From Gemmatimonadota bacterium (GTDB taxonomy: Bacteria > Gemmatimonadota > Gemmatimonadetes > Gemmatimonadales > GWC2-71-9): 64,000 nt of DNA. The notes under the pieces are model-generated. The model saw nothing but the letters and a program-made list of their open reading frames with translations. It was not told where the DNA came from and searched no databases. The stretch spans positions 186,001-250,000 of the forward strand of contig QHVB01000027.1 of the NCBI GenBank assembly GCA_003222195.1, written 5' to 3'. Below are positions 24,934 to 33,447 of this stretch, one piece after another. The position numbers and the translations under genes are program-made. Each line of letters starts with the position of its first letter. Within the stretch, counting starts at the first letter, position 1.

Positions 24934-24961
24934 GTAGGGGCGCAGCATGCTGCGCCCCTAC
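24934..24961. repeat. 28-bp perfect palindrome, copy 2
   Basis: Identical to 15320-15347. It starts 3 bp after the hybrid kinase stop codon and ends 26 bp before the M14 peptidase start. Confidence 0.95.
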
Positions 24962-24987
24962 ACCCCACGACACACAACGGTACAACC

Positions 24988-27675
24988 ATGCGCCCCAGCC
25001 TTACCCTGCTGGCCGTCGTGTCGCTCGTGTCCCCGCTTGCCGCCCAGGTACCGTTCGACTTCTACGCGCGTGGCCCGTATCGCCCCGCTGTGCCACGCCC
25101 CGAAGCGATCACCGGCTACCCGGCCGGCGAGCAGCACACGATGTACGCAGTGATGCAGCACTATCTCGACACCCTGGTCGCCACCGCGAGCGACCGCGTG
25201 CGGATCGAGACGTGGGGCCGTACGACCGAGTACCGGCCGATTCGAGCGCTGATCATCTCCGATCCCGCGAACCTGGCCAAGCTCGATCAGATCCGCGCCG
25301 GCATGGCGGAACTCGCCGACCCACGGAAGACGTCGGCCGCGCGCGCCGCGGCGATCGCCGCGCAGAGTCCGGCCGTGGCGGTATTCCACTACTCGGTCCA
25401 CGGCGACGAACCGGCGGGGTTCGAGGCGGCGCTGCAGGTGGCCTATCAGCTGGCGGCGTCGGACGAACCGCAGACGCTCGAGATCCTCAAGTCGGTGGTG
25501 GTGGTGCTCAATCCGTCGGCCAACCCCGACGGGCACGAGCGGTTCGCCGCCTGGTATAACTCGATCGCCGTCGGCGCCGACCATCCGTTCGCGTTCGAGC
25601 AGGCCGAGCCGTGGAGCATCACGGGTCGCTACAGCCATTTCCGCTTCGACATGAATCGCGACCTCCTGGCGCAAAGTCAGCCGGAGGTGCGCGCGATGAT
25701 GGACGGCGTGATGCGCTGGCGACCGCAGGTGTTCGTGGATCATCACTCGACCACGGCGACGTTCTTCTTCCCGCCGGTCGCCCAGGCCGTGAACATGAAT
25801 CTTCCGCCCCAGACCACGAAATGGTTCGACACCTATGGGCGCGGCAATGCCGCGGCCTTCGATCGCTATGGCTGGCAGTATCAGGTGCGCGGGGTGTTCG
25901 ACTTCTTCTACGTCGGGTACTGGGACGAGTGGTCCACCTTCCAGGGCGCGACCGGCATGACGTATGAGACCGATGGCGGCCGCGAATTCAACAATCGCCG
26001 CGACGACGGCACGATCACGACATTGCGGGATGGGATCGCGCACCATTTCGTCGCGTCGCTGGCCACCCTCGAAACGACGGCCAAGAACCGGCAAAGCCGG
26101 CTTGTGGATTACTACGGTTTCCGTCGTTCCGCGATGGCGGAAGCCGCCACCGACCGCATCAAGCGCGTGGTCATCGTTCCCGGCAACGACCCACAGTCAG
26201 CGGCGCACGTCGTGGGGCTGCTGCTGCGCAACGGGATCGAGGTCACACGCCTGAGGGAGCCCTTAGCCTCGCGTGCGGCGCACAGCTACCTGAGTCTCCG
26301 CGGCGCCGCGTCCGCTCGAACATTCCCTGCCGGCAGCTACGTCGTCGATTTGAATCAGCCCCAGGGGCGGATCGCGAAGGCCATGCTGGAGCCCGACGCG
26401 GAAATGTCGCGATCGTTTGTCGCGCGGGAGCAGGCCAAGTTCCATCGTAACCGGCGCCGGGGGGAGGACGCGGATAAAGAGGACTACGGGTTCTATGACA
26501 TCACCGCGTGGTCGCTGCCGCTGTCCTTCAATCTCGACGCCTATTGGACCGAGGATGCCGGTGCCGGTGGCGAGGCCGTAGCGGACTCGACGCTCCCAGC
26601 TCCACCGCCGGCCACACGCGCAACGAGCGCCTATCTCTTTCTGAACGACAGGCCCGGAGCCGCACGTCTCGTGGTCGCGCTGGAAGGGGAAGGCTTCAAA
26701 CTGTCCGCGGCCCGAGCGCCGGTGCGGGCCGACGGGCGGACGTATCCGCGGGGCGCCTTCATCGCGCGCACCCAACGGAATCCCGCGACGCTGCACGAGC
26801 GCATCGCGGCGCTCGGGCCGACACTCGGCGTCCCGGTGATCGCCGTGCAGACGGCCTTCCCGGACTCCGCCGACGTCGGCATAGGGTCGGACGAGGTCGG
26901 TGGCCTTCACGCCCCCAAGATCCTGGTCGCCGCCGGTGATGGCGTCTCCGAAACGAGCTACGGCTGGCTCTGGTACTTCCTGGCCAAGGAGTTGAACGCG
27001 CCGTTCACACCCGTGCCCCTCCGGGCAATCGGGCGCATGAGCGACCTGCCAAGCTTCAATGTCCTGATCGTTCCCGACGGCAGCGGCAGCCGCATGCGCC
27101 GCGAGCTCGGCGATGACGGCGTGCAGCGGCTCAAGGCGTGGGTGCGTTCGGGCGGCGTGCTGATCGGATTCGGCGGGGCGGGCGAGCTGGCGTCCACTAA
27201 GGACCTCGAGCTTTCCAGTGTCGCGAGCGTGGCACCCGACAGCGGCGCGAATGCCGACACCACCATCACGGGCGATGCGCCCCCGATGATTTCCAAGACG
27301 GCGCCGCCACGCGATCGACCCGAATGGATCCCGGGCGCGATCTTCCGCGCTACGCTCGACACCACGCACTGGCTGACCCTGGGCTACGAGCGAGACCGGA
27401 TACCGATTTTCCTCGATGGAGACACGTTCTGGAAGCCATCGAAGAGCGGGGCGAATGCCGTCGCGTTCGCCGATCCGGTGGACTCGCTGGTGCTGTCCGG
27501 CTTCACCTGGCCCGACAACACCGCGCGCCTGCTCAAAGGCTCGACCTGGGCCGTGGTCGAGAACCAGGGCAATGGGCGGGTCGTGCTGTTTCTCAGCGAT
27601 CCGTTGTTTCGCGCGTTTTGGCGAGGTCCGGCGAAGCTTCTGACGAATGCGATTCTGATAGGGCCGAACCGGTAG
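24988..27675 (+). CDS. Secreted M14 family zinc carboxypeptidase-like protein
   Basis: 895 residues with a signal peptide ending LAAQ. The N-terminal M14 domain has HYSVHGDEPAG (zinc ligands His138 and Glu141), PSANPDGHERF, DMNRD and VDHHST (His252/253), and a Glu327 in GMTYETDGG as candidate catalytic base. Downstream is a ~500-residue region resembling glutamine-amidotransferase-like and beta-rich extensions often found in large M14 proteins, including LVAAGDGVSETSYGW and FNVLIVPDGSGS. These secreted enzymes likely trim peptides. A 28-bp palindrome lies on each side of the gene. Confidence 0.9.
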   Translation: MRPSLTLLAVVSLVSPLAAQVPFDFYARGPYRPAVPRPEAITGYPAGEQHTMYAVMQHYLDTLVATASDRVRIETWGRTTEYRPIRALIISDPANLAKLDQIRAGMAELADPRKTSAARAAAIAAQSPAVAVFHYSVHGDEPAGFEAALQVAYQLAASDEPQTLEILKSVVVVLNPSANPDGHERFAAWYNSIAVGADHPFAFEQAEPWSITGRYSHFRFDMNRDLLAQSQPEVRAMMDGVMRWRPQVFVDHHSTTATFFFPPVAQAVNMNLPPQTTKWFDTYGRGNAAAFDRYGWQYQVRGVFDFFYVGYWDEWSTFQGATGMTYETDGGREFNNRRDDGTITTLRDGIAHHFVASLATLETTAKNRQSRLVDYYGFRRSAMAEAATDRIKRVVIVPGNDPQSAAHVVGLLLRNGIEVTRLREPLASRAAHSYLSLRGAASARTFPAGSYVVDLNQPQGRIAKAMLEPDAEMSRSFVAREQAKFHRNRRRGEDADKEDYGFYDITAWSLPLSFNLDAYWTEDAGAGGEAVADSTLPAPPPATRATSAYLFLNDRPGAARLVVALEGEGFKLSAARAPVRADGRTYPRGAFIARTQRNPATLHERIAALGPTLGVPVIAVQTAFPDSADVGIGSDEVGGLHAPKILVAAGDGVSETSYGWLWYFLAKELNAPFTPVPLRAIGRMSDLPSFNVLIVPDGSGSRMRRELGDDGVQRLKAWVRSGGVLIGFGGAGELASTKDLELSSVASVAPDSGANADTTITGDAPPMISKTAPPRDRPEWIPGAIFRATLDTTHWLTLGYERDRIPIFLDGDTFWKPSKSGANAVAFADPVDSLVLSGFTWPDNTARLLKGSTWAVVENQGNGRVVLFLSDPLFRAFWRGPAKLLTNAILIGPNR

Positions 27676-27684
27676 GACAACATT

Positions 27685-27712
27685 GTAGGGGCGCAGCATG
27701 CTGCGCCCCTAC
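27685..27712. repeat. 28-bp perfect palindrome, copy 3
   Basis: Identical to 15320-15347. It sits in the 45-bp gap between the convergent M14 peptidase and PDZ-protein genes and could act as a two-way terminator. Confidence 0.95.
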
Positions 27713-27720
27713 ACAAGCAC

Positions 27721-28695
27721 TCAGATTGCTCGACTGGTCCGAATCACATCGCGAATCCTCAACACCGGGATCCGCAGCTCCTGACGCAGCTGCGGCGCCA
27801 ACCGGAACCAGCTCGGCTCCTCATGCATCCGCGGCGCCATCTTGTAGAAGCGGTTCTCGTGCTCCGGCACCTTCCAGGTCACGGCCACGTGTTTCTGCTT
27901 GCGCAGCACGTCCATGGTTACCGTTTCGCCGGCGTCATAGGAGCGCAGGATTCGCATTGCCTGCTCCGGTGACGTGGGCTTGCGGCTCCCGATCGACACG
28001 ATCACGTCGCCGCCTTTGAGCGCGAGGGAAGAATCTTCCGGCGCCCTCACCACCAGGACACCTTCCCGCGTGCCGAAGTAGTCGCCGAGATCGGGATTCA
28101 GCTTCACCATCTCGATACCACCCCAGGGGCTCCCAAACGCGAACCCGAATGCGCCGCCCTCCGGCATCTCCATCCTGGGCATCTCGAAGCGTCCCATATC
28201 CGGCATTTCCATGCGACCGCTCCAGCCCGGGCCACCGAGGTCCTCGGCAACCAGCGTGGCTTTGCGGTTGTCGTTCCCGCGCCGGTACTCGATCTGCGCG
28301 GTATCGCCCGGCTCCAGCTTCCGCGCCAGCTCGATCAGCTTCATGCCCGGCCCGGAGTTCTCCTCGTCCCCTCCGCGCGCGCCGCCGAGGTCGGTGCCGT
28401 TGAAGCGCGTGATGACATCCCCAACCTTGAGTCCAGCCTTGTCGGCCGGACCGTCCGGCGTGATGCCATCGATGCGCGCACCAACCTTGTCGCGCGTTGC
28501 GTCAGAGCGGGGATCCACGATCACGCCGATGCGACCGCGGTTGTCATTGAACGTATAGACGCCGAACGGTCCCTCCCGTGTCTCGACGCGCACGCGCGGT
28601 CGAGTACTCGGTCGCCGCGGCGTCTCCTGCGTCGTCGCCGCGGTGGGTAACATCAGACAGGCGGCAAGCGCGGCCAAAGTCCAATTGCGCATCAT
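27721..28695 (-). CDS. Secreted protein with two PDZ domains
   Basis: 324 residues with a signal peptide (LAALAACLMLPTAATTQ) and GGAGGAG before the ATG pair. PDZ 1 spans about 40-150 (RIGVIVDPRS ... ITPDGPADKAGLKVGDVITR), a Met/Gly/Glu-rich linker (MEMPDMGRFEMPRMEMPEGG) follows, and PDZ 2 spans about 190-275 (GDYFGTREGVLVV ... LKGGDVIVSIGSRKP). No protease domain is attached. It is the third gene of a unit with an ECF sigma factor and its anti-sigma factor, suggesting it binds exposed C-termini of envelope proteins in the stress response. Confidence 0.9.
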   Translation of the reverse strand: MMRNWTLAALAACLMLPTAATTQETPRRPSTRPRVRVETREGPFGVYTFNDNRGRIGVIVDPRSDATRDKVGARIDGITPDGPADKAGLKVGDVITRFNGTDLGGARGGDEENSGPGMKLIELARKLEPGDTAQIEYRRGNDNRKATLVAEDLGGPGWSGRMEMPDMGRFEMPRMEMPEGGAFGFAFGSPWGGIEMVKLNPDLGDYFGTREGVLVVRAPEDSSLALKGGDVIVSIGSRKPTSPEQAMRILRSYDAGETVTMDVLRKQKHVAVTWKVPEHENRFYKMAPRMHEEPSWFRLAPQLRQELRIPVLRIRDVIRTSRAI

Positions 28696-28713
28696 CAGCT
28701 CTCCTCCGGGCTC

Positions 28714-29304
28714 TTAGAGCCCAACGTAGCGAGCGCGTGTCGCGCGGGCATTCACCAGCTCGCGCATCAACCCCACACGCTCCTGCCAAAGTTTGACGAG
28801 CGCGGCGTCGCCCCCATGGGTGACGTGCTCCTGCTGCGCCAGCGTGCCGTCCAGCATGGAAATGCGGTCCTCCAGGTCGGCCACGAGGGCCGCCGCGTGA
28901 CCGCTCAGTACGCGACCATCGACGTCGTACTGTTGCAGGGAATCTTCGAGTGTGGCGGACTGCTGTTTCGCCTGATTCAGCTCGGCGTGCAGCTTGCCCT
29001 GTTCGCCACGCGGCGGCTGTACCAGCAGAACGGCGGCAATCGTAGCGGCGAGGGCGAGGCTGCCGGTCCACGTACCCCAGGTGCGACGGCGGCGGGAGCG
29101 CTCGGCACGCAGCGTCGCCTGAATGGCGGGCCAGCGGTCGCGCGGTGGGTGCAGCGCCGGCAAGGCTTTGAGCTGCGCGACACGCTGAAACAACGCCTCG
29201 AGCTCCCCCCGACACGCAGCGCAGGTGGTGATGTGCCGGCGCGCCCAGACCGACCCCTCACCTGCCCGCACCGCTCCCAGATCTTCCATCGTGCAATGCA
29301 TCAT
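28714..29304 (-). CDS. Zinc-finger anti-sigma factor with a membrane helix
   Basis: 196 residues from the ATG at 29304 in an ATGA overlap with the sigma-factor gene. The N-terminal H-x3-C-x2-C motif (RRHITTCAACRGELEAL) is the zinc-binding anti-sigma signature. One membrane helix (GSLALAATIAAVLLVQP, about residues 81-97) and an extracytoplasmic helical domain, rich in Gln, Leu and Glu, with coiled-coil character follow. It should hold the upstream sigma factor at the membrane until the outer domain senses or is cut by stress signals. Confidence 0.9.
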   Translation of the reverse strand: MMHCTMEDLGAVRAGEGSVWARRHITTCAACRGELEALFQRVAQLKALPALHPPRDRWPAIQATLRAERSRRRRTWGTWTGSLALAATIAAVLLVQPPRGEQGKLHAELNQAKQQSATLEDSLQQYDVDGRVLSGHAAALVADLEDRISMLDGTLAQQEHVTHGGDAALVKLWQERVGLMRELVNARATRARYVGL

Positions 29305-29831
29305 GCCTGCGCTCCTTCGTCGAGCATCCGCCGCAGCCGCGCATGGGCTCGCGCCAGCTGCGACTTGGAAAAGCTCACCGTTTTCCCCATCTGGTCCGCG
29401 ATCTCTTCGTGTGTATATCCCTCGACGTCGTGCAGCCACACGACTGCGCGCGATGTCTCGGATAGGCGGTCGAACGCCCGCTCCAGATCGAGGTTCGCCC
29501 CGACGTGCATTCCCGGTTTGCCCGGCTCTTCGTCCAGCGATTCCGTCTCCCGCACCTGTTCGCGACGAATGCGCATCAACGCTTTGGTCGTCGCGATGCG
29601 GCGGATCCAGCCCCACAGATAGCCTTCGCCGCGGAACTGCTTGATGTTGCGCACGACCTCGAGAAACGTCTCCTGCAACACGTCCTCCGCGTCCTCCGGC
29701 CGCCGCAAGATGCGCCGCACGAGATTGTAGACAGGCGTCTCGAAAGCCCGGTACAGGGCTTCGAGGGCTGCTTCATCTCCGGCTTGCGCGCGGGCGACGA
29801 TGACATCGGGAACGGCGAGAGCCACTGTCAT
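29301..29831 (-). CDS. ECF-type RNA polymerase sigma factor
   Basis: 176 residues from the ATG at 29831. Region 2 includes LYRAFETPVYNLVRRILRRP and EDAEDVLQETFLEVVRNIKQF with WGWIRRIATTKALMRIRR; region 4 includes SRAVVWLHDVEGYTHEEIAD and KSQLARAHARLRRML. Group IV (ECF) sigma factors control envelope or stress regulons. It leads the operon sigma / anti-sigma / PDZ protein. A GGAACC box at 29898-29893 upstream resembles an ECF -35 element and might reflect autoregulation, but no matching -10 is clear. Confidence 0.95.
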   Translation of the reverse strand: MTVALAVPDVIVARAQAGDEAALEALYRAFETPVYNLVRRILRRPEDAEDVLQETFLEVVRNIKQFRGEGYLWGWIRRIATTKALMRIRREQVRETESLDEEPGKPGMHVGANLDLERAFDRLSETSRAVVWLHDVEGYTHEEIADQMGKTVSFSKSQLARAHARLRRMLDEGAQA

Positions 29832-29928
29832 GTCCGAAAAGTTAGATGCCACAACTACGTAGAACGTCGCGAGTTGGCCTAGGGAAACGCATGGTTCCTT
29901 AAGGCGTTGCGGCGTAGTAGCTTGCCGC

Positions 29929-31035
29929 ATGCCCCCAACCGACGTAAAGGAATGGCTGCATCACTGGCAGGATGAAGCCGATGCGGCCTACCTCTATCTG
30001 GCCCTCGCCGGACAAGAGTCCGATGCCCACCGCAAGGACGTCTACATCAAGCTTGCCGGGGTCGAGGAGCGGCACGTGCAGATGTGGAGCAAGCTCCTCG
30101 CTGAACACGGCCACACGGTCGAGCACGCCAAGCCCTCGCTGAACGCTCGGTTGCGGGCCTGGTTCGGCCGCCGCTTCGGGACGGGCTATCTGCTGCCGAT
30201 GCTGCTGCGGGAGGAGGGGGAAGAGGTGAAGGGGTACCTCAACCTCCACAGGGAATCGAGCCTTCCCGACGCGCAGGAAGTCTCGCTCCAGCTCGCCAAG
30301 GAATCGGCCGCCCACGCCGGGACGCTCGCCGATCTCGCCGGCAAGGGCGCCGAGCCGTGGCACAAGACGGGCTCGGGCGGCTTCCTGCGCAATGTGGTGT
30401 ACGGCTTCAATGACGGGCTCACCGCGAACTTTGGACTCGTGGCGGGCGTAATCGGCGCGGCCGTGCAGCCGCACGTGATCATGATCTCCGGCGTCGCCGG
30501 GATGATCGCGGACGCGCTTTCGATGGGATCATCCGGTTATCTGGCCGCGAAGAGCGAGCAGGAGGTGTGGGAGCACGAGATCGCGATGGAGAAGGAAGAG
30601 ATTCGCCTGATGCCGGAAATAGAAGAGGACGAGATGGCCCTGCAGTACGAGGCGAAAGGCGTGGACCCCCGTACGGCACGCCGCATGGCGGAGGAAGTGA
30701 TGCGCGACCCGGTGCGCGCGCTGGGCGAGCAAGTCCGCGACGAGCTAAAAATCGGCGAGGCGCACGCGACCCCGTTCCGCGAGGGGTGGATCACGGGTGT
30801 CGCGACGGCGGTCGGCGCGTTCATTCCCGTCTTCCCGTTCCTCGTGCTCCAAGGGCGTGCCGCCATTTGGACGGCGTTTATCATCGCCATGTTGTCGCAC
30901 TTTGCCGTGGGCGCCGCACGCAGCTTCTTCACCGGCCGCGGCGTGATCCGCAGCGGAATCGACATGTTCGTCATCGGAGTCGGGGTCGCTGCCGTCGGCT
31001 ACTTCGTCGGCGAGCTGGTCGCGAAGACGCTTTAG
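29929..31035 (+). CDS. mbfA: Ferritin-like / VIT1 fusion membrane protein (MbfA type)
   Basis: 368 residues. The N-terminal ~145 residues are a rubrerythrin/ferritin-like four-helix domain with EADAAYLYLALAGQ, KLAGVEERHVQMW and KESAAHAGTLADL supplying E and ExxH metal ligands. The C-terminal half is a VIT1/CCC1 transporter with NVVYGFNDGLTANFGLVAGV, GMIADALSMGSSGYLAAKSE, a Glu-rich cytoplasmic helix (EIEEDEMAL) and three further helices. MbfA of rhizobia exports iron and protects against H2O2. It is divergent from the ECF sigma gene by 97 bp, so it may be part of that stress response. Confidence 0.93.
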   Translation: MPPTDVKEWLHHWQDEADAAYLYLALAGQESDAHRKDVYIKLAGVEERHVQMWSKLLAEHGHTVEHAKPSLNARLRAWFGRRFGTGYLLPMLLREEGEEVKGYLNLHRESSLPDAQEVSLQLAKESAAHAGTLADLAGKGAEPWHKTGSGGFLRNVVYGFNDGLTANFGLVAGVIGAAVQPHVIMISGVAGMIADALSMGSSGYLAAKSEQEVWEHEIAMEKEEIRLMPEIEEDEMALQYEAKGVDPRTARRMAEEVMRDPVRALGEQVRDELKIGEAHATPFREGWITGVATAVGAFIPVFPFLVLQGRAAIWTAFIIAMLSHFAVGAARSFFTGRGVIRSGIDMFVIGVGVAAVGYFVGELVAKTL

Positions 31036-33425
31036 ACGACCAGATTGACGAGTCGGTCCTGCACGTAAATCACTTTCTTCACTTTCTGCCCGTCGACGAA
31101 CTTCTTCACCGCCTCATCCGCGAGCACGCGGTCGAGCACGTCCTTCTCCGCCATCCCCCGCGGCACAGTGAGGCGCGAGCGGAGCTTGCCGTTCACCTGC
31201 ACGGCGATCTCGACGTCGCCGGCCGAGGCCAGGCGCTCGTCGTAAGAGGGCCAGCGCGCCTGGAACACTGATTCCGTGTTGCCCGACGCTTCCCACAATT
31301 CCTCGGCAGTGTGGGGAGCGTAGGGCGCGAGCATGATCACGAGCGGCTCGAGCAGCTGCTTGCCCCCGGCACCCTGCTCCCTGAGCTCGTTCACGTACTC
31401 CATCATCGCCGCGATGGCCGTGTTGTACTGCAGGGCTTCGGTATCGGCGGTGACCTTGCGAATGGTCCGGTGAAGCTTCTGCTCGGCCGCTGCGGAGCCT
31501 TTCCTCCCGCGCTCGTGAACGAGCGCCCACACTTTCTCCAGGAAGCGCCGAATCCCGACGATACCCTCGTCCCGGAAGTCGCCACCCTCCTGGAAGGGGC
31601 CGAGAAACATGAGATACATCCGGAACGTGTCCGCGCCCCACTGCTGGATGTAGGTATCGGGGATCACGACGTTGCCGCGCGACTTGGACATCTTGGCGCC
31701 GTCTTTCACGATCAGGCCGTGGGCGCGGAATTTCGGATATGGACTGTCGAAATGCAGATGCCCCAAATCGTACAGCACCAGGCAGATGAAGCGCGCATAC
31801 AAGAGGTGCAGCACGGCGTGCTCATTCCCGCCGATGTAGCTGCTTACCGGGAGCCACTTTTTGGTGCGGGCCGGGTCGAACGGCCGATCGTCGAACTCGG
31901 TCGACGGATAGCGAAGGTGGTACCACGCTGAATCGAGGAAGGTGTCGGAGACGTCCGTCTCGCGCCGTCCCTGGCTGCCACACTGGGGGCACTTCGCGAA
32001 GTACCACTCTTCATGGCGGGCGAGCGGGCTCACGCCCGTATCGTCGGGGCGGAAATCCTCGATGTAGGGGAGCTCCACCGGCAAGTCCTTTTCGGGCACC
32101 GGCACGACCCCACACTTCTCGCAGTAGATGATGGGAATCGGCGGTCCCCAGTAGCGCTGCCGCGAGATGCACCAGTCGTGCAGCCGGTACTGCACCCGCG
32201 GCGTAGCGAGCCCCCGCTCGGCGAGCCAGGCCACGATCTTGCGCGCACCCTCGACGCAGGGCGTCCCGTCGAAGGCGCCCGAGTTCATCAGCACGCCGTC
32301 CTCAGAAACGATCGGCAGCTTCTCTCCCGCGACGGCGACCACCTGCCGGATGGGGAGCTTGAACTGCGTGGCGAATTCGAAGTCGCGCTTATCGTGCGCG
32401 GGGACGGCCATGATCGCGCCGGTGCCGTACTCCATCAGCACATAGTCGGCGATCCAAATCGGAATGGCTTCGCCCGTCGCAGGATTTCGGGCATACGAGC
32501 CGATGAATACCCCGCTCTTGGTCTTCTCGCCCACCCGCCGCGAGACGATGTCCTTCGACTGCACGTCGCGCTGGTAGCCCTTCACCGCCGAGCGCTGCTC
32601 GACGGCCGTCAGCTCATCCACGAACGGATGCTCGGGCGCGAGCACGAGGTAGGTCGCGCCGAACACCGTGTCGGGCCGTGTGGTGAAGACGGTGATCTTC
32701 TTGCCGCTCGGCGTCTCGAAGATGAGCTCGGCACCCTCGCTCCGGCCGATCCAGTTGCGCTGGAGCAGTTTGGTCGACGTCGACCAGTCGATATGATCGA
32801 GACCGGCGAGCAGCCGTTCGGCGAAGTCGGTGATGCGGAAGAACCACTGATCGAGGAAACGTTGCTCGACCGGCGTGTCGCAGCGCTCGCAGCGGCCGTC
32901 GATGACCTGCTCGTTGGCGAGCACGGTCTTGTCTTTGGGACACCAGTTCACCGCCGCCCGCTTCTTGTACGCGAGCCCCGCCTTGAAGAGCTGGAGAAAG
33001 AGCCACTGCGTCCACTTGTAGTAGGCGGGATCGGTCGTCGACAACTCGTGGCGCCAGTCGAACATGCCGCCGAAGCGGCGCAATTGCCGGCGGAACGCGG
33101 CGACGTTCTGCGGGATCAGCTTGGCGGGATTCGTGCCGATACTCAACGCGTAGTTCTCGGAATGGATCCCGAACGCGTCGAACCCCATCGGCTCGAACAC
33201 GTCATAGCCCTGAAGCCGCTTGAAGCGGCCGTAGATGTCCGCACCGGTGAATGCGAACATGTTGCCGACGTGTAGGCCCTCGGCCGACGGATAGGGAAAC
33301 ATCATGAGGTTGTAGAACGGCCGCGGCGCACGATCGAGGTCCGGCTCGTTCGTGTGGCGCTCGTTCCAGCGGGCCTGCCACTTTGCCTCGAGCGAAGCCG
33401 GATCGTAGCTTGGGATGTCTCGCAT
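31032..33425 (-). CDS. leuS: Leucine--tRNA ligase
   Basis: 797 residues, at the short end for bacterial LeuRS. Class I signatures: HIGH-type PYPSAEGLHVGN near residue 50 and KMSKS in GAKMSKSRGNV. The zinc-site region VNWCPKDKTVLANEQV with DGRCERCDTPVEQR, the editing (CP1) domain with FTTRPDTVFGATYLVLAPEH and GTGAIMAVPAHDKRDFEFA, and the C-terminal anticodon-binding and LeuRS-specific domains are all present. It charges tRNA-Leu and edits norvaline and isoleucine. It stands alone, overlapping the mbfA-like gene by 4 bp at its end and divergent from a chemoreceptor across 22 bp. Confidence 0.98.
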   Translation of the reverse strand: MRDIPSYDPASLEAKWQARWNERHTNEPDLDRAPRPFYNLMMFPYPSAEGLHVGNMFAFTGADIYGRFKRLQGYDVFEPMGFDAFGIHSENYALSIGTNPAKLIPQNVAAFRRQLRRFGGMFDWRHELSTTDPAYYKWTQWLFLQLFKAGLAYKKRAAVNWCPKDKTVLANEQVIDGRCERCDTPVEQRFLDQWFFRITDFAERLLAGLDHIDWSTSTKLLQRNWIGRSEGAELIFETPSGKKITVFTTRPDTVFGATYLVLAPEHPFVDELTAVEQRSAVKGYQRDVQSKDIVSRRVGEKTKSGVFIGSYARNPATGEAIPIWIADYVLMEYGTGAIMAVPAHDKRDFEFATQFKLPIRQVVAVAGEKLPIVSEDGVLMNSGAFDGTPCVEGARKIVAWLAERGLATPRVQYRLHDWCISRQRYWGPPIPIIYCEKCGVVPVPEKDLPVELPYIEDFRPDDTGVSPLARHEEWYFAKCPQCGSQGRRETDVSDTFLDSAWYHLRYPSTEFDDRPFDPARTKKWLPVSSYIGGNEHAVLHLLYARFICLVLYDLGHLHFDSPYPKFRAHGLIVKDGAKMSKSRGNVVIPDTYIQQWGADTFRMYLMFLGPFQEGGDFRDEGIVGIRRFLEKVWALVHERGRKGSAAAEQKLHRTIRKVTADTEALQYNTAIAAMMEYVNELREQGAGGKQLLEPLVIMLAPYAPHTAEELWEASGNTESVFQARWPSYDERLASAGDVEIAVQVNGKLRSRLTVPRGMAEKDVLDRVLADEAVKKFVDGQKVKKVIYVQDRLVNLVV

Positions 33426-33447
33426 ACGGTGGTAAAACTAAACCCGA

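Noticed and set aside
23059-24948. 629-codon open frame opposite the hybrid histidine kinase
   Set aside because: Rich in Arg, Asp and His with no domain signal; explained by codon bias of the complete kinase gene on the plus strand.
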